Part shown: positions 27,201-35,578 of the stretch, piece by piece
How positions within the stretch are numbered: position 1 is the stretch's first letter
How the letters are laid out: each line of letters begins with the position of its first letter
Assembly (NCBI GenBank): GCA_017517035.1
Contig: JAFXAN010000126.1
Coordinates: forward strand, 1-53,615
DNA length: 53,615 nucleotides
Source: Clostridia bacterium
GTDB taxonomy: Bacteria > Bacillota > Clostridia > Oscillospirales > CAG-272
Direction of reading: 5' to 3'
Program-made: the position numbers and the translations under genes
Notes under the pieces: model-generated
Databases searched by the model: none
Seen by the model: the letters and a program-made list of their open reading frames with translations, nothing else
Told to the model about the DNA's origin: nothing

Positions 27201-29569
27201 CAAACATCGGTAATGAAGTATTTAAGAATTGTAAATCACTTGAAGAAATAGTTTTTGCAAATAAGCTTACAACGATTTCTCAATATGCTTTCCAGAATTG
27301 TACTTCACTTAAGTCTGTTTCAATTCCTTCAAGCATTAAAACAGTTAATGCAGATGCATTTAAGGGTTGTACTGCACTTGAGGAGCTTACCGTAGAAAAT
27401 AAGGAACTTGAAATTTCGGGTTTTGCATCGGGAATGACAGCTCTAAAGAAGATAATCGGTTACAGTGGCTCTCCTGCAGAGACATACGCAAATTCAAATG
27501 GAATCGAATTCGAATCTCTCAGCTTTGTTCTCAATGATATGCCCGCAGGTGACGATGTTTTCTACCGTCTTGTTGATAACGGTGACGGCACATATACGAT
27601 GGAATTCTACGGAGACGGTACGGCTATCAAAGCAATGAATACATCGGGTGAATATTTCACCTCCGACAGCTATTCGGGTTATGTTTCTAATAATGATTAT
27701 CTTAAATCGACACACTATCCCTTTAAGGATAAGGTAACTAAGATCAAATATCTTACACCAAACGTTGTTGATCTTCCGGGTTACTATTTTATGGGCTTCA
27801 AGGCCACAGAGGTTGAGCTTCATCCAAATATGCAGACTCTTTCTGCCGATGCTTTCAACGGTATAAAAACTATATCTACCATTTATACTACGGGACAAAA
27901 CAAAGTGGAGGGAACTGCTAATCTTTCAAATATAAAGAGTATGGGATCGTATTGCTTCCAGGGCAATGTATTCAAGAAAGTGATTTTCGGAAGTGAGCTT
28001 AAATCCGTGGGATATATGCTCTTCTACAACTGCAAAGCTCTTGAGTCTATTGAGCTTCCCGAAAATATCACAGGCGTTGATTCAACCGCTTTCCAGGGCT
28101 GTAGCGGTGTTACAACTCTTACTGTAGAAAATGCAAAGCTCAATGTTTCGGGATTTGCTTCAAAGCTTACTGCTCTCACAAAAATAATCGGTCACGGTGG
28201 TTCAACTGCTGAGACATATGCAAATGAAAATGGTATTACATTTGAGTTGATAAACGGCACAGGTGATGAAGGTGGAGATGAACCTATTGCACAGTACCCT
28301 GCAGGCGAGGACGTCTATTACCGTATAGTAGAAGAAAACGGCATCTATATTATGGAGATACTCGGTGACGGTACTTCTATGAAGGCTGTAAATGCAGAGG
28401 GAGAATACCTTGCCGACAGCTATAACGGTTACCTTGCAAACAATGCATATAAGAATGCAACACATTATGTTTATAAGGATCAGGTCACAAAGGTAAGATA
28501 CCTTACTCCCAACCTTACGGATCTTCCGGGATATTATTTCTACGGCTTCAAGATCGACGAGGTAGAATTCCATCCCGATATGAAGACGCTTACCCAGGAT
28601 GCATTCAACGGAATTAAAACTGTAACGACTATCTATACAACGGGACAGACTCCCGAAGCGGGTACTGCTAATCTTTCTAATTTCAGCACTCTCGGGTCAT
28701 TCTGCTTCCAGCGTAATCTCTTTAAGAAGATAATCTTCAGCAGTGAGCTTACAGGTGTCGGATACGAAATATTCACAGGTTGTACTGCTCTTGAGACAAT
28801 TGTACTTCCCGAAAATATCAAGGGTGTTGATGCAACTGCATTCAAGGGTTGTACCGGTGTAAAAACACTTGCTGTATACTGTTCTGACGTGAAAGTCGCA
28901 AACTTTGCCGGAACATTGACTTGTCTTGAGTATATTATCGGACATGACGGCTCGTTCGCGCAGACATACGCAGAAGAAAATGATATCGGTTTCATTTCTC
29001 TTGATGCAACGGGTCTTTTGAGCTTTGACGGATTTAAGATCAGAGAAACGGATTATAACGGACTTCGTTCTATTTATACCGCCGATCTTACGGAATTTGC
29101 AAATCTGAGAGAGAACGGATTTAGCGTAGTTGAGTTTGGTGGTCTTGTGGCTTCAGCTGAAAAGCTTAATGAAAACGGTGAGGAGCTTGGCGTTGCTAAA
29201 GATGCAAACGGCGATTATCAGAGCAATAGCTATGCTCATAAGTTTACTATTATGAAAAACGGTAAATTTACAGGCAACAAGATCCTTTCCGCAGATGAAG
29301 AAAAGGTTGAGTTTGCAGTGACTATCATCAATTTCAGTAAAGAAACATTCGAAAAGGATTTCACATTCAGAGGATATATGGTTATTTCAGACGAGAATGG
29401 TAATGAATATATTCTTTATGCCGATCTTACAGATGATGAGGGCAATATCTGTAATACTGCTTCACTTTCGGTAACGGTTGAAAGATTCTTTGAAGACGGT
29501 CTCATTGATCCCGAAACCAATATCAGTTATCTTGATGTTAAAAAGTTTAGGGAAGAGGAAGTTCAGTAA
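24269..29569 (+). CDS. Giant secreted protein: CE7-like esterase fused to LRR_5 modules
   Basis: Secreted protein of 1766 aa from the ATG at 24269 (GGAG seven bases upstream; an in-frame ATG at 24230 lies in the terminator). Signal peptide about 1-28. Residues about 150-500 resemble acetyl xylan esterase/cephalosporin deacetylase (AXE1, CE7): nucleophile S384 in TGPSQGG, acid D463 in AGLIDAICPPST and H492 in NKAHS. The family's RGQ motif is not evident, so activity is uncertain. Residues about 500-700 are unassigned. LRR_5 modules follow from about 715, with PAG-type modules at about 1090 and 1343 like those of the preceding gene, and the same C-terminal domain from about 1583 to the end. Likely a surface protein that binds and deacetylates plant polysaccharide; inference from domains. 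Confidence 0.8.
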   Translation: MKKMKKLFSFILVIFLIVGTFGNFNVFAINLSDVSSVASATIGESRHNSPLDYEVGEDIEFYFTLKSGTNTVVAPYLHYSAEMDDGRTLSGYVEAVDGEYTVTLEGGLLRPGFVRLTVSACDKNKNSYSKDTIPAVAPYTCSAGAAVSDISSVYGAPDAYDEFGDFDSFWAAAVAQLDETQATLDFIYYCGEKDVNGVLYDCYEIEINCPEDEYYNSVTGKWHEDNHTMAYLTIPKGKTNLGLKVRYHGYDVVLPNSKSGSIDAGTGLFTADKICLSVSPHAIPAPHNVENAVDTNYVSGDAYLHTYYTNYTGYLAKTYGYSNNHGYNTDENSDPNTTYFKYMILRDLQALNFIKLYFGEKAVSGYESWAGLWDGENILVTGPSQGGLQSLAVAGLDSDVNEVDVEVPWCGDVGAVTDDSDRAKSTLTSKIGFREGLRYIDVANHAANISKDCKVTINAGLIDAICPPSTIFSIYNNLNCDATLTMHQNKAHSTSGTVIYTQTLSKSADNSANERVISFTGSVDSSVKEIFGDAWQNVSGEKVVSSGANSIAIYVVDKNTTTDFASLAKNSTAEAIGIVLTGNDLTKINGKLAEIYALHNDVNSKVWVISNSGTFNASDAENAAITLDACLGGGDRPTENAFVALYGKDGQMGTSFALTANENYAIIPSPLYLSGKGILSETENVTFGNGVMSSNGEDGSIKLRVPPCDAEYSVVGIGDVNAYGSIDGVGLWFVKDGCLTVKGSGAVPSYASASATPWSTYNVSEVIVEEGITSIGSYAFYKKAVTITIPSSVTDIKSNSIRSGSTVIGYDNTYASTYAKSKNLSFLSLGGVGSCGENLSWQFDVESGIFRVTGTGDKFQPLDADGNVVSIDWQGTNASKRQYHTYATKVKQIIIEAPVTTISPYSFSGFTACEVMELPVTYTSVGVVLNGMKALDTVYTTGQEAEKGTANFSNVASFGWYAASAINAKKIIIGDKTTNIGNEVFKNCKSLEEIVFANKLTTISQYAFQNCTSLKSVSIPSSIKTVNADAFKGCTALEELTVENKELEISGFASGMTALKKIIGYSGSPAETYANSNGIEFESLSFVLNDMPAGDDVFYRLVDNGDGTYTMEFYGDGTAIKAMNTSGEYFTSDSYSGYVSNNDYLKSTHYPFKDKVTKIKYLTPNVVDLPGYYFMGFKATEVELHPNMQTLSADAFNGIKTISTIYTTGQNKVEGTANLSNIKSMGSYCFQGNVFKKVIFGSELKSVGYMLFYNCKALESIELPENITGVDSTAFQGCSGVTTLTVENAKLNVSGFASKLTALTKIIGHGGSTAETYANENGITFELINGTGDEGGDEPIAQYPAGEDVYYRIVEENGIYIMEILGDGTSMKAVNAEGEYLADSYNGYLANNAYKNATHYVYKDQVTKVRYLTPNLTDLPGYYFYGFKIDEVEFHPDMKTLTQDAFNGIKTVTTIYTTGQTPEAGTANLSNFSTLGSFCFQRNLFKKIIFSSELTGVGYEIFTGCTALETIVLPENIKGVDATAFKGCTGVKTLAVYCSDVKVANFAGTLTCLEYIIGHDGSFAQTYAEENDIGFISLDATGLLSFDGFKIRETDYNGLRSIYTADLTEFANLRENGFSVVEFGGLVASAEKLNENGEELGVAKDANGDYQSNSYAHKFTIMKNGKFTGNKILSADEEKVEFAVTIINFSKETFEKDFTFRGYMVISDENGNEYILYADLTDDEGNICNTASLSVTVERFFEDGLIDPETNISYLDVKKFREEEVQ

Positions 29570-29587
29570 AAAAATCACGAAAAAATC

Positions 29588-29621
29588 AAACAACCGAGGT
29601 CTGGTATGACCTTGGTTGTTT
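29588..29621. terminator. Intergenic hairpin after the esterase-LRR gene
   Basis: AAACAACCGAGGTC (29588-29601) pairs with GACCTTGGTTGTTT (29608-29621) with one G-T pair. The plus-strand side lacks a good T run, while the minus-strand side has TTTTTT, so plus-strand termination is only probable. Confidence 0.5.
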
Positions 29622-29661
29622 GGTGGTAATATTCTCTTAAAATGATAGGCGGTGTGCTTAT

Positions 29662-30537
29662 ATGCTTGATTTTTTGGTAGATTTTCTTGATAGATTCGAT
29701 TATCCGCAGGAGGCGAAGAAAGCATTTTATGATTGTTATAATGCTTTAATGGCAGATGGTGCTTCTAAAGAAGTTGTAAACAAGCACCTTGAAAATTATT
29801 CTCTTGGAAATGAATACAATCATGATTCAATGCTTTATCAGATAAAAACTGAGGCTACAAGGATCGGAATTCCGTGGCAGACAGCTCAGCTGCTTATGGT
29901 AATACTTCTTTCAAAATATTTGAAGGAAAAATACAAAGAAAAGGGGATCGAGGAGCAGGTCTGGGTAGATACCGTTGGCGATTTCAAATGTAAGCTTTAT
30001 GAATGTCATAAGGTGTACCATATTTGGGGAAGCTTTGTAGGTTGGTGGTGGAAGGATTTCTTCAGTATGAAGATTTTTGCTCTCGGAAGACTTCAATATG
30101 AAATGAAGCTATTTGATAAAGAATATAAAGATGAGAATGTCCATCTTACACCCGATATGAAGGCAATTTCCATTCATATCCCTTCATCAGGACCTCTTAC
30201 AAAGGAGCTTCGCGAGGATTCCTATAGGAGAGCAAAGGAATTTTTTAAGGATTATTTTGGTGATCAACCAACTCTGTTCATGTGTTCTTCCTGGCTTTTG
30301 TTTCCTGCACACGAGGAAATGATTCCAAAATCAAATATTGTTGATTTTATGCATGATTTCAATATTTTTGAAAGCACGGAGAGTGAAAAATTCGGAGAAC
30401 TTTGGAGAATTTTTGATGATAAATACAGTCTGCCCTATGAAGAGCTTCCGAGAGATACTTCCATGCGCCGTGCCTATGCCGAAAGACTTTGCGCAGGTAA
30501 AAAATTAGGAAAAGGAATAGGTTTTTTTATAAGATAA
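29662..30537 (+). CDS. Acyltransferase-like protein (NAT_N/GNAT_C, DUF5596 type)
   Basis: Cytoplasmic protein of 291 aa. I recognise the pattern of the two-part acyltransferase family (NAT_N plus GNAT_C): an alpha-helical N-terminus (about 1-125), then about 125-275 with IHIPSSGPLTKELREDSYRR, a stretch FFKDYFGDQPTLFMCSSWLL and the ending IVDFMHDFNIF. Members are thought to be GNAT-related acyltransferases without a defined substrate. It sits 20 bp before the next LRR_5 gene and is probably in one operon with it and the FAD oxidoreductase. The start codon follows a GGCGGTGTG stretch rather than a strong ribosome binding site. Confidence 0.6.
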   Translation: MLDFLVDFLDRFDYPQEAKKAFYDCYNALMADGASKEVVNKHLENYSLGNEYNHDSMLYQIKTEATRIGIPWQTAQLLMVILLSKYLKEKYKEKGIEEQVWVDTVGDFKCKLYECHKVYHIWGSFVGWWWKDFFSMKIFALGRLQYEMKLFDKEYKDENVHLTPDMKAISIHIPSSGPLTKELREDSYRRAKEFFKDYFGDQPTLFMCSSWLLFPAHEEMIPKSNIVDFMHDFNIFESTESEKFGELWRIFDDKYSLPYEELPRDTSMRRAYAERLCAGKKLGKGIGFFIR

Positions 30538-30557
30538 CAATGAAAGGGTAACAAAAT

Positions 30558-33500
30558 ATGAAATTTAAAAACAAATTTTTAATTTTCGCAAGCTTTGTGA
30601 TCGTTTTTTCTGCACTGATCACAATATGTGCTTTTGCTGCAGATAGCTCAGGATATACCTTTGATTCCGACAAAAAGACATATACCAATATTAAATGGAC
30701 ATTTACCGAAGAAAGTAAGACGGTAGTTTTTGAGATAGATGCTTCAGCTACCGACAAAAAGGCTTCAACAGTACTTTATGCTGTCGATCCCGAATCGGGT
30801 ATTTCAGGCTCTTGGAACAACCCCATTAAAGGCGGATGGGGACAGTCCACAGGTGTTAAGAAGGTCATTATCAAAGAAGGTATCACAGAAATAAACGGTT
30901 ACTTTTTTTCAAGTAATAAAACCTTGACAACGATTGAATTGCCAACTTCTCTTAAAAAGATCTCGGGCGAAGCTTGTTTCCAGGGATGTCGAGCACTTTC
31001 AAGTGTTTATGTGACGGGAAATTCACCTGTTGCGGGTGAGTTTGATTTCTCATGCGTTGAAAGCTTCGGTGGTGCCTCATACGTTTTTGACCATTGCGTA
31101 CTTATGGAAACTCTCAAGCTCTCCGATGCTCTTACCGGTAATATCGGCACGGAATTTATCAAAGCAATTCCGTCTCTTAAGGAGCTTGTTATACCTGCAG
31201 GTGTAAAAAATGTCAAGGACAAGGCTCTTACCGGTACATCGGGACTTAAGCTGCTCACAGTTCTCGGTTCAGAAACCGTTATTGCAAGTGATCTCGTGTT
31301 CAACGGTAACACAACTTATCCCGCAATTAAGGCGAAAGCAGGCTCAAAGGCGGCTGAATTTGCTCTTGCAAACGGATATACCTTTATCGATATCGACAGC
31401 GGTGTCGAAACAAAGGGTACAAAGCCTGCACCTGTTGAGACTCCCGAATCTTCAGGAAACACAGATAGCGGAAGTACGGAGCCTACCACTCCGCCTTCTA
31501 CAGGACTTGATGCCTTTGATCCCAATAAATGTACTGCTTACGGATATATCAAGGGTGAATATTACGATACATATTGGGTATATTACAGCGAAACAAAAAC
31601 ACTTAAATTTATATCCAATATTACATCCGGTTGGAATGAAACAGGTAGAATCGGAGTTGGCGATAATCCCGACGGTTGGAGTAAATATAAGGCAGAGATA
31701 GAGCACGTTGAGGTTGGTCCTTACATTAAAAAAGTATCATATCTGGCATTTAAGGATCATACAGCGCTGAAAGATATAAAGCTTAATGACAGCATCAGTG
31801 AAATAAATTCGGGTAGCTTTTCGGGTTGTACATCTCTTACAACAATTTGGCGAGAAGGTACGGAAAGAGTAGAGGGCAGAGCAGATCTTACAAAGCTTAA
31901 GGCACTTCCCAATGCTTTTGAAGGAACAAAGATCAATGAATTTCTTTTGGCAGATAATGTAACCATTGCAGAGGCATTTACAAGCAATGCTGTTACGCTT
32001 CTTACTGCCAATATTACCGATACCCTTATAAGCTATGCAAAGGAAAAGGGATATGACCTTAAGAGCACGGTCAACGCTTCCGAGGTTCATAATTATTATG
32101 ATTTAAGTAAGCGCAATTCGAGTTCAAGCTCTTCAGATCAGGACAAAGCAACCTTCAACAAGGATGAATGTACAGCTTACGGATATATTAAGGGCGATTA
32201 TTACGACACATATTGGGCGTATTACAGCGAAACAAAAACTCTTAAGTTCTTCGCATCCGACACTGCAAAGGGCTGGATCGAGACAGGAAGAATCGGTGCG
32301 GGCGAGAATGCGCTCAACTGGAGTGATTATAAAGATGAGATAGAATATGTTGAGATCGGTAGCGGAATTATCAAGGTCTCATATATTGCGTTTAAGGATC
32401 ATACAGCTCTTAAAGAGGTAAAGCTCGGCAAGGGTGTGACCAATATCGGCGAGGATGCCTTTTCGGGTTGTTCTTCTCTTACGACAATTTATCGCGACGG
32501 CGGTGAAAGAATTGAGGGAAGAGCTGACTTTTCAAAAATCGAAAGCGTGCCGAGACTTATTTCGGGCACACAAATAAAAGAAGTACTTCTTTCATCAAAG
32601 GCAAAGGTAAACGGTACATTTGGCTTCAATCTTCAGGACGTTATTTCTCCCGTTATCACAGAGGAGCTTATTCAGTATGTAAAAGAGAACGGATATAACC
32701 TTATCAACAGCAAAAATCCCGAAGAGAGATATGATCATTATATTGAAAAGCCCGATGATATGGTTATGTGCGGAGAAAAATGCGGATTTGGCTTTGATGA
32801 GTCAACAGGAACCCTTACAGTTTACGGCGCAGGCGATATGTCTGATGTTGTAAACTATTACGGAGGCGGTTCTAAAAATGCACCGTGGTTCTCGATAAAG
32901 CAGCAGATCAAGCATATCGTTATCGGAGAATATATTACAGCTATCGGTAAATATAACTTCACGCAGTGCCAGAATCTTGAAACAGTTCAGATTCCCGATG
33001 TCGAAGGATTTATCATTGGTAATGCGGCATTTGAGAAATGTACAAATCTTAAATCGGTTTACAGACAAGGAACAGAACCTATAGAAGGTACTCTTGATCT
33101 TAGCAAGGTTAACGAGATAAATGCATGGACATTTGCTTATGACTATTTGATCGCGAATGTAATAGTAAGCGAAAATACAAATGAGATCGGTAAATCTGTA
33201 TTTGAAGATAATGTTAATCTTCAAAGTATTTACGGTGTTCCGGAATCGTTTGCGGAAACATATGCTTCGGAAAACGGAAAAGCATTTTTTGATATTTCAG
33301 TAAGCACTCCCGAACCCATAAAATGTGAGATTCCCGAGACAACCGAGGCTCAAGTTCGTGAGACAGAGGTGGTAAGCGAAACACAGGATACAGATCTTGT
33401 CACAGATACAACGGATGATATGTTTTCATTCAACGATGAAACTGATGAAGCTGATGAAGCTGATGTAAATGACAGCGAGAACAGCAGAAGCGGAATAATA

Positions 33501-33587
33501 TATGTAATTATTATTGCGGTGGCAGTTGTAATCGTTGTTGCGGTGATTTTCATAATCATCAAAGGTAAGAAAAAAGCTTCCCGATAA
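30558..33587 (+). CDS. Membrane-anchored LRR_5 surface protein with duplicated module
   Basis: Surface protein of 1009 aa. Signal peptide about 1-28; C-terminal membrane helix about 978-1000 (IIYVIIIAVAVVIVVAVIFI) followed by the basic tail KGKKKASR, so it is a single-pass membrane protein with an outside domain. Residues 30-290 hold LRR_5-like repeats. Two very similar modules follow, about 320-530 and 533-735, each beginning KCTAYGYIKGEYYDTYW or ECTAYGYIKGDYYDTYW and containing FKDHTALK. A third, divergent LRR segment covers about 737-905, then an acidic Thr/Glu-rich linker (about 915-970). Unlike the two upstream LRR proteins it carries its own membrane anchor and lacks their shared C-terminal domain. 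Ligand unknown. Confidence 0.85.
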   Translation: MKFKNKFLIFASFVIVFSALITICAFAADSSGYTFDSDKKTYTNIKWTFTEESKTVVFEIDASATDKKASTVLYAVDPESGISGSWNNPIKGGWGQSTGVKKVIIKEGITEINGYFFSSNKTLTTIELPTSLKKISGEACFQGCRALSSVYVTGNSPVAGEFDFSCVESFGGASYVFDHCVLMETLKLSDALTGNIGTEFIKAIPSLKELVIPAGVKNVKDKALTGTSGLKLLTVLGSETVIASDLVFNGNTTYPAIKAKAGSKAAEFALANGYTFIDIDSGVETKGTKPAPVETPESSGNTDSGSTEPTTPPSTGLDAFDPNKCTAYGYIKGEYYDTYWVYYSETKTLKFISNITSGWNETGRIGVGDNPDGWSKYKAEIEHVEVGPYIKKVSYLAFKDHTALKDIKLNDSISEINSGSFSGCTSLTTIWREGTERVEGRADLTKLKALPNAFEGTKINEFLLADNVTIAEAFTSNAVTLLTANITDTLISYAKEKGYDLKSTVNASEVHNYYDLSKRNSSSSSSDQDKATFNKDECTAYGYIKGDYYDTYWAYYSETKTLKFFASDTAKGWIETGRIGAGENALNWSDYKDEIEYVEIGSGIIKVSYIAFKDHTALKEVKLGKGVTNIGEDAFSGCSSLTTIYRDGGERIEGRADFSKIESVPRLISGTQIKEVLLSSKAKVNGTFGFNLQDVISPVITEELIQYVKENGYNLINSKNPEERYDHYIEKPDDMVMCGEKCGFGFDESTGTLTVYGAGDMSDVVNYYGGGSKNAPWFSIKQQIKHIVIGEYITAIGKYNFTQCQNLETVQIPDVEGFIIGNAAFEKCTNLKSVYRQGTEPIEGTLDLSKVNEINAWTFAYDYLIANVIVSENTNEIGKSVFEDNVNLQSIYGVPESFAETYASENGKAFFDISVSTPEPIKCEIPETTEAQVRETEVVSETQDTDLVTDTTDDMFSFNDETDEADEADVNDSENSRSGIIYVIIIAVAVVIVVAVIFIIIKGKKKASR

Positions 33588-33597
33588 GCTGTAGGTT

Positions 33598-34830
33598 ATG
33601 AGCGAAACAATAAAATTCGAAAAAAAGCTTCCGATAAAGGCTAAATATGACATTATTGTTTGCGGTGGAGGAGTTGCAGGTGTTGCAGCAGCAGTTTCCG
33701 CTGCCAAAAGAGGCTGCAGTGTTTTGCTTATCGAAAAATCCTGTATTCTCGGAGGACTTGCAACGCTCGGACTTATAAACACTTTTGTTCCTATGTGTAA
33801 TGGCAGAGGAAAGCAAATAATTTTCGGTCTTGCTGAAAAATGGCTTCGTGAAGGAGCGAAATACGGTTGCGACAAGATCCCCGAGGAATGGGAAAACGGA
33901 GAACCCAAAGAGCCGACAAATGTTCGCTATATTCAGAGATATTCACCGTATATTTTTGCTCTGCAGCTCACCGAAGAGCTGCAGAGCAGCGGTGCGGATC
34001 TGCTTTTCGACTGTGTTGCCTGCGAGCCTGTAATGGAAGGGAAGATATGTCGCGGTGTAATAACCCAAAGCAAGGCAGGACTTGAATATTATTCTTGCAG
34101 GATGCTTATTGATGTTACGGGTGACTGCGATATACTTCGACGAGCAGGTGTTCCTACCGTTGTGGGAGAAAGCTTTTCAACCTACGTTGGCCAGATGATA
34201 TCCCTTGAGAGCTGTGCAAAGGCACTTGAGGAAAAGGATATATCAAAGGCTTTGGGTAAAATCGCAGGTGGAGAGATAAATTATTTTGAAGAGGATCATC
34301 AGACGGATATTTCGATGCGCTTGGGACTTAGTACCGAAAAAATATCGAATTATCTTATCCGAAATCAGATAGAGATACTTGAAAAGCTGCAATCATCCGA
34401 TAGATTTGAGAGGGATGTTGTCAGGCTTCCTATGATGCCTCAGATCAGAACTACATCACATCTTCTCGGTGATTACACGTTCAGCGAACAGGATGCATAT
34501 AAGCATTTTGAAGATTCTGTTTGTGCCATAAACCATTTTGGAAGGAGAGGTGTGCTGTTTGAGGTACCGTTAAGGGCTCTTTGCCGTGGAGACTACCCCA
34601 ATATTTTGACTGCGGGCAGAAGTGCAAGCGCGGCGGGATACGGATGGGATATTTTAAGAGTAATTCCCCCGGCTATACTTACGGGACAAGCAGCAGGCGA
34701 AGCTGCATATCTTGCTTTGCATAGTTCCACAGGCATTTCAGGTATCAACATAAAAAAATTGCAGACAAATTTGGAGAGAGAAAATGTTATGGTACATTTT
34801 CCCGATGATTATATTTCGTCTGAAGATTAA
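33598..34830 (+). CDS. FAD-dependent oxidoreductase (FAD_oxidored family), copy 1
   Basis: Flavoprotein of 410 aa. The N-terminal dinucleotide-binding motif YDIIVCGGGVAGVAAAVSAA binds FAD, followed by IEKSCILGGLATLGLINTF and VPMCNGRGKQIIFGLAEKWL, features of the PF12831 family. The C-terminal GRSASAAGYGWDILRVIPPA is the second FAD-contact region. Substrate unknown; the lack of a signal peptide places it in the cytoplasm. It starts 10 bp after the membrane-anchored LRR gene, so it is in the same transcript. It is strongly similar along its length to the oxidoreductase at 51432-52712 that ends the glycyl radical operon, so both may act on related compounds. Confidence 0.85.
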   Translation: MSETIKFEKKLPIKAKYDIIVCGGGVAGVAAAVSAAKRGCSVLLIEKSCILGGLATLGLINTFVPMCNGRGKQIIFGLAEKWLREGAKYGCDKIPEEWENGEPKEPTNVRYIQRYSPYIFALQLTEELQSSGADLLFDCVACEPVMEGKICRGVITQSKAGLEYYSCRMLIDVTGDCDILRRAGVPTVVGESFSTYVGQMISLESCAKALEEKDISKALGKIAGGEINYFEEDHQTDISMRLGLSTEKISNYLIRNQIEILEKLQSSDRFERDVVRLPMMPQIRTTSHLLGDYTFSEQDAYKHFEDSVCAINHFGRRGVLFEVPLRALCRGDYPNILTAGRSASAAGYGWDILRVIPPAILTGQAAGEAAYLALHSSTGISGINIKKLQTNLERENVMVHFPDDYISSED

Positions 34831-34843
34831 AAACGATTACGCG

Positions 34844-34926
34844 GTTGGCAATATGGTTTTAATAAAAAATTGTTTTCCTTTCTAAAAAATATAATTTGAT
34901 GTTAAAATTGGAGCTGTATTGCCAAC
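34844..34926. repeat. Inverted repeat flanking a possible promoter
   Basis: GTTGGCAATA (34844-34853) and TATTGCCAAC (34917-34926) are perfect 10-bp inverted repeats. The 63 bp between them are AT-rich and include TATAAT (34890-34895). The element sits directly before the histidine phosphatase gene. Confidence 0.45.
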
Positions 34927-34966
34927 ATTTGATTATTTTGAATACAAGGTTAATGAGGTAAAAGTA

Positions 34967-35554
34967 ATGACGGTATATATTGTTCGTCACGGACATAGTG
35001 AAGCAAATGAAAAAGGATTTCACTGCGGACAAAATCAAGTCCCTCTCACAAAAAAAGGGGAAGAAGAAGCGGAAAACGTCGGAAAGCTTCTTCGAAAGAT
35101 AAAATTTGACAAGGTTTATTCAAGTGATCTTAACCGTGCGAACACAACCGGAAAAATTGCACTACCCGAATATGAAATCGAGCAGCTTCCTCTCATTCGA
35201 GAGATAAGTGTTGGAAGTATCGATGGCAGAGACAAGAGGGAACTTGAAAGGGAATTGGGTGAACCACTTATAAAGAATAAAAGGATTTTCGATTTCAGAG
35301 ATTATGGCGGAGAAAACACCGAAATGGTACTTGAAAGAGCGAAAAAATTCCTTGATTTGCTTGCTGAGAAAGGCGACGAAACTGTTGCTGTTTTCACCCA
35401 TGAGGTATTTATCAAATCATTATTCAGTGCAGTTCTTGGCGTTTGGGTTGACATACATAATTATATTTGCAACAATTGTTCTGTTATGGTCCTTACATAT
35501 GAAAATGAAGAATGGAAGCTTTTTTCATGGAATATACAAAGTAACAGTATTTAA
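34967..35554 (+). CDS. Histidine phosphatase superfamily protein (phosphoglycerate mutase-like)
   Basis: Cytoplasmic phosphatase or mutase of 195 aa. The catalytic RHG motif is at the N-terminus (YIVRHGHSEANEKG, nucleophile His in RHG), with KVYSSDLNRANTTGKIA and the second His in VAVFTHEVFIKS. I chose the ATG at 34967, eight bases after GAGG (34955-34958); a TTG at 34919 would add 16 unconserved residues. It is followed after 24 bp by a DMT transporter, so they probably share a transcript. Substrate cannot be assigned; relatives act on sugar phosphates, alpha-ribazole phosphate and others. Confidence 0.85.
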   Translation: MTVYIVRHGHSEANEKGFHCGQNQVPLTKKGEEEAENVGKLLRKIKFDKVYSSDLNRANTTGKIALPEYEIEQLPLIREISVGSIDGRDKRELERELGEPLIKNKRIFDFRDYGGENTEMVLERAKKFLDLLAEKGDETVAVFTHEVFIKSLFSAVLGVWVDIHNYICNNCSVMVLTYENEEWKLFSWNIQSNSI

Positions 35555-35578
35555 CAGTTTATATTTTTGAGGTATACC

